Notes under the pieces: model-generated
Told to the model about the DNA's origin: nothing
What the model saw: only the letters and a program-made list of their open reading frames with translations
Database searches by the model: none
Position numbers and translations under genes: made by a program
Assembly: GCA_030587405.1 (NCBI GenBank)
Contig: JAUQZD010000036.1
Span: 1-14,275, forward strand
From: Candidatus Freyrarchaeum guaymasense
Lineage (GTDB): Archaea > Asgardarchaeota > Jordarchaeia > Jordarchaeales > Freyrarchaeaceae
Length of the DNA stretch: 14,275 nt
Direction: 5' to 3'
Part shown: positions 13,240 through 14,275 of the stretch, piece after piece
Layout of the letters: each line of letters opens with the position of its first letter
Numbering within the stretch: position 1 is the first letter of the stretch

Positions 13240-13637
13240 GGGAAGGTTTGAACCGCCCATTCCTCCGAGTCGTTTATCCTTCTCTTCATGCCTTCATACC
13301 TACGCTGTACGATGCTTTCCAGCAACAGCAGCGAACATAATGTTCCTTGGAGGTGGAGCCGCGGCGGCTGCCATTGGCGTGGAAGCAGCGGTTAGTAGTC
13401 GTTGCTGGACGCCGCACGCGAACCCAAACTCTTTTCCTTTCCCATGCGGGACCCTTTCAGCCTTACGTGTCGGCTTGGTTCGGTTGCTTCGCAGCCCGAC
13501 AGTTCCCATCGCCAGACCTCTAAGTCCTGTAAACTAGTTATCTTTCTAGTTCTTCGGCCGAAGGTTTTCCAGCGTGCCCGCGCCTTCACCAACGCCGGCC
13601 GCGTGGGAGGTGCTCGATGAGGAAAGAATGACGTAAC
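13240..13637 (+). other. Gene-poor spacer
   Basis: No convincing gene is present on either strand. A long plus-strand frame (13223-13537) passes through an alanine/glycine-rich hydrophobic segment (IMFLGGGAAAAAIGVEAAV). Its remainder is rich in Arg, Pro, Ser and Cys and unlike its neighbours, and it lacks a proper start. The hydrophobic piece could be a stray membrane anchor or signal segment from the decayed surface-protein locus. Confidence 0.35.
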
Positions 13638-14186
13638 CTATTCATACGTGTAGATGAATTCGCATAGCTCGTCTCCCTCCCCCATCCTTCTAGGTCTTCT
13701 AAGGCGTATGTTCGGGTTTACTGTTTGAGCCCAGTTCTGGTAGACTGCCTCGCAGACCTTCCCACAAACCAAGGGGATCACATGCTCCCTACCCGACTTC
13801 CTGATTGTCTCGAGCCATGGGCAGCGCCGCACCAGCATCACGGCCCTGTCGCTCCTGCAGACGGGAACCTTGAACTCCCACCCCTCCATTGTCCACCTGA
13901 GCGTGATGGTCTTCACCAACGCTTCAACGTCGCATCCCTTAACGCTGAACCACTTCATAACTCTTTTAGCGAGTATCCTTGCGAAGACGGACCAGACCTT
14001 AGCGTCAAGCTCGGCTGCCTCCTCTAACCCGTACTTCTCCTCGACGCACATGAACCAGACACCATCTATTCCCGCGTACGCACTACGGAAAAACTCGGCG
14101 GCCATTTCAGGGGGAACCACGTTTAAGCCGCCGAAGCCCTTACCATGCGTTCCCCCGTTACCTCGCCTCTTACTTGATGAAGACAC
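13638..14186 (-). CDS. ATC hydrolase / DUF6125-like protein, function unknown
   Basis: This soluble protein of 182 residues starts from GTG 14186. It resembles the group annotated as L-2-amino-thiazoline-4-carboxylic acid hydrolase-like or DUF6125. Its pattern is a PPEMAAEFFRSAYAGIDGVW N-terminal helix pair, a C-P-W-L-E-x-I-R-K-S-G segment, CGKVCEAVYQNW with NPNIRL, and a closing GDELCEF. The conserved cysteines and the final GD-x-x-C-x-F resemble a small-molecule or metal pocket, but I see no proof of activity. The start is chosen because GGAGGTG (14199-14193) lies six bases before GTG 14186; GTG 14201 would add five residues. The first 20-25 residues are Ser, Lys and Gly rich and look disordered. 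It is a single gene. The family call is tentative and by eye. Confidence 0.6.
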   Translation of the reverse strand: MSSSSKRRGNGGTHGKGFGGLNVVPPEMAAEFFRSAYAGIDGVWFMCVEEKYGLEEAAELDAKVWSVFARILAKRVMKWFSVKGCDVEALVKTITLRWTMEGWEFKVPVCRSDRAVMLVRRCPWLETIRKSGREHVIPLVCGKVCEAVYQNWAQTVNPNIRLRRPRRMGEGDELCEFIYTYE

Positions 14187-14192
14187 ATGCTT

Positions 14193-14199
14193 CACCTCC
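14193..14199 (-). promoter_or_regulatory. Ribosome binding site deciding the start of the DUF6125-like gene
   Basis: On the minus strand GGAGGTG is followed by six bases and then GTG at 14186. This spacing favours that codon over the GTG codons at 14201 and 14195, which lie within the site itself. Confidence 0.5.
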
Positions 14200-14223
14200 A
14201 CGGCTTCCTGTCCTTCAGCATGT

Positions 14224-14247
14224 AAGCGCCGCCTGAACCCGGCGCTT
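14224..14247 (+). repeat. Perfect 8-base hairpin near the window end
   Basis: AAGCGCCG (14224-14231) and CGGCGCTT (14240-14247) form a perfect GC-rich stem around an 8-base loop. It lies 38 bases upstream of the DUF6125-like start and could be a terminator or operator, or the 3' end structure of a gene beyond the window. No T-run follows on either strand. Confidence 0.5.
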
Positions 14248-14275
14248 CACCCTTCTAACGAACGGCTTCACCCCT

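Noticed and set aside
13223..13537. 104-codon plus-strand frame with an alanine-rich hydrophobic segment
   Set aside because: It begins at a TTG inside the end of the surface-protein remnant without a ribosome binding site, and most of the translation is Pro/Arg/Ser-rich noise.
1..14275. CRISPR arrays, insertion sequences and attachment sites
   Set aside because: No regularly spaced repeats, transposase motifs or long flanking repeats were seen. The only tandem repeats are two short ones (11-mer twice at 6022-6043, 7-mer three times at 10109-10129).

Overview
The window looks like a chromosomal segment from an anaerobic, probably thermophilic archaeon. Evidence: heavy use of AGG/AGA arginine codons, many GTG and TTG starts behind strong GGAGG-type ribosome binding sites, TATA-like boxes rather than bacterial promoters, a tungsten-type aldehyde:ferredoxin oxidoreductase with its own small ferredoxin, and several HdrD/GlcF-type cysteine-rich redox proteins. 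I cannot name the species; a TACK-group archaeon is a guess. No rRNA, tRNA, CRISPR array or transposase was found.

Region 1 (1-5936) is a tight five-gene operon on the plus strand: a short-chain dehydrogenase, a GlcD-like FAD 2-hydroxyacid oxidase, a GlcF/HdrD-like iron-sulfur partner, a Tm-1-like (UPF0261) protein and a Tm-1-type TIM-barrel protein. The last two correspond to the two halves of the plant Tm-1 protein, here split into neighbouring genes. The UPF0261 protein carries a second, diverged and shortened copy of its N-terminal domain, which makes it about 150 residues longer than the usual two-domain form. The layout suggests a catabolic cassette that oxidises a hydroxy acid or polyol and processes the product with the Tm-1 pair. 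The substrate is unknown.

Region 2 (5937-8039) has a gene-poor leader and then a second CCG-type iron-sulfur protein that is broken by frame changes. It ends in a stretch with no convincing gene.

Region 3 (8040-9131) holds two divergent single genes: an HD-domain phosphohydrolase on the minus strand and a DUF488 protein on the plus strand, the latter with a damaged N-terminus. From 9132 to 10139 there is about 1 kb with no intact known gene. It contains hairpins, a possible small membrane protein and the dying C-terminus of an amidohydrolase.

Region 4 (10140-12271) is a minus-strand operon of a small 2[4Fe-4S] ferredoxin followed by a tungsten-type aldehyde ferredoxin oxidoreductase in which one of the four cluster cysteines is replaced by aspartate. 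A strong AT-rich promoter lies upstream.

Region 5 (12330-13637) is a gene graveyard: a minus-strand remnant of unknown function and a plus-strand remnant of a glycosylated-looking extracellular protein that is readable only by changing frame several times. A minus-strand gene resembling the ATC hydrolase / DUF6125 group and a perfect hairpin close the window.
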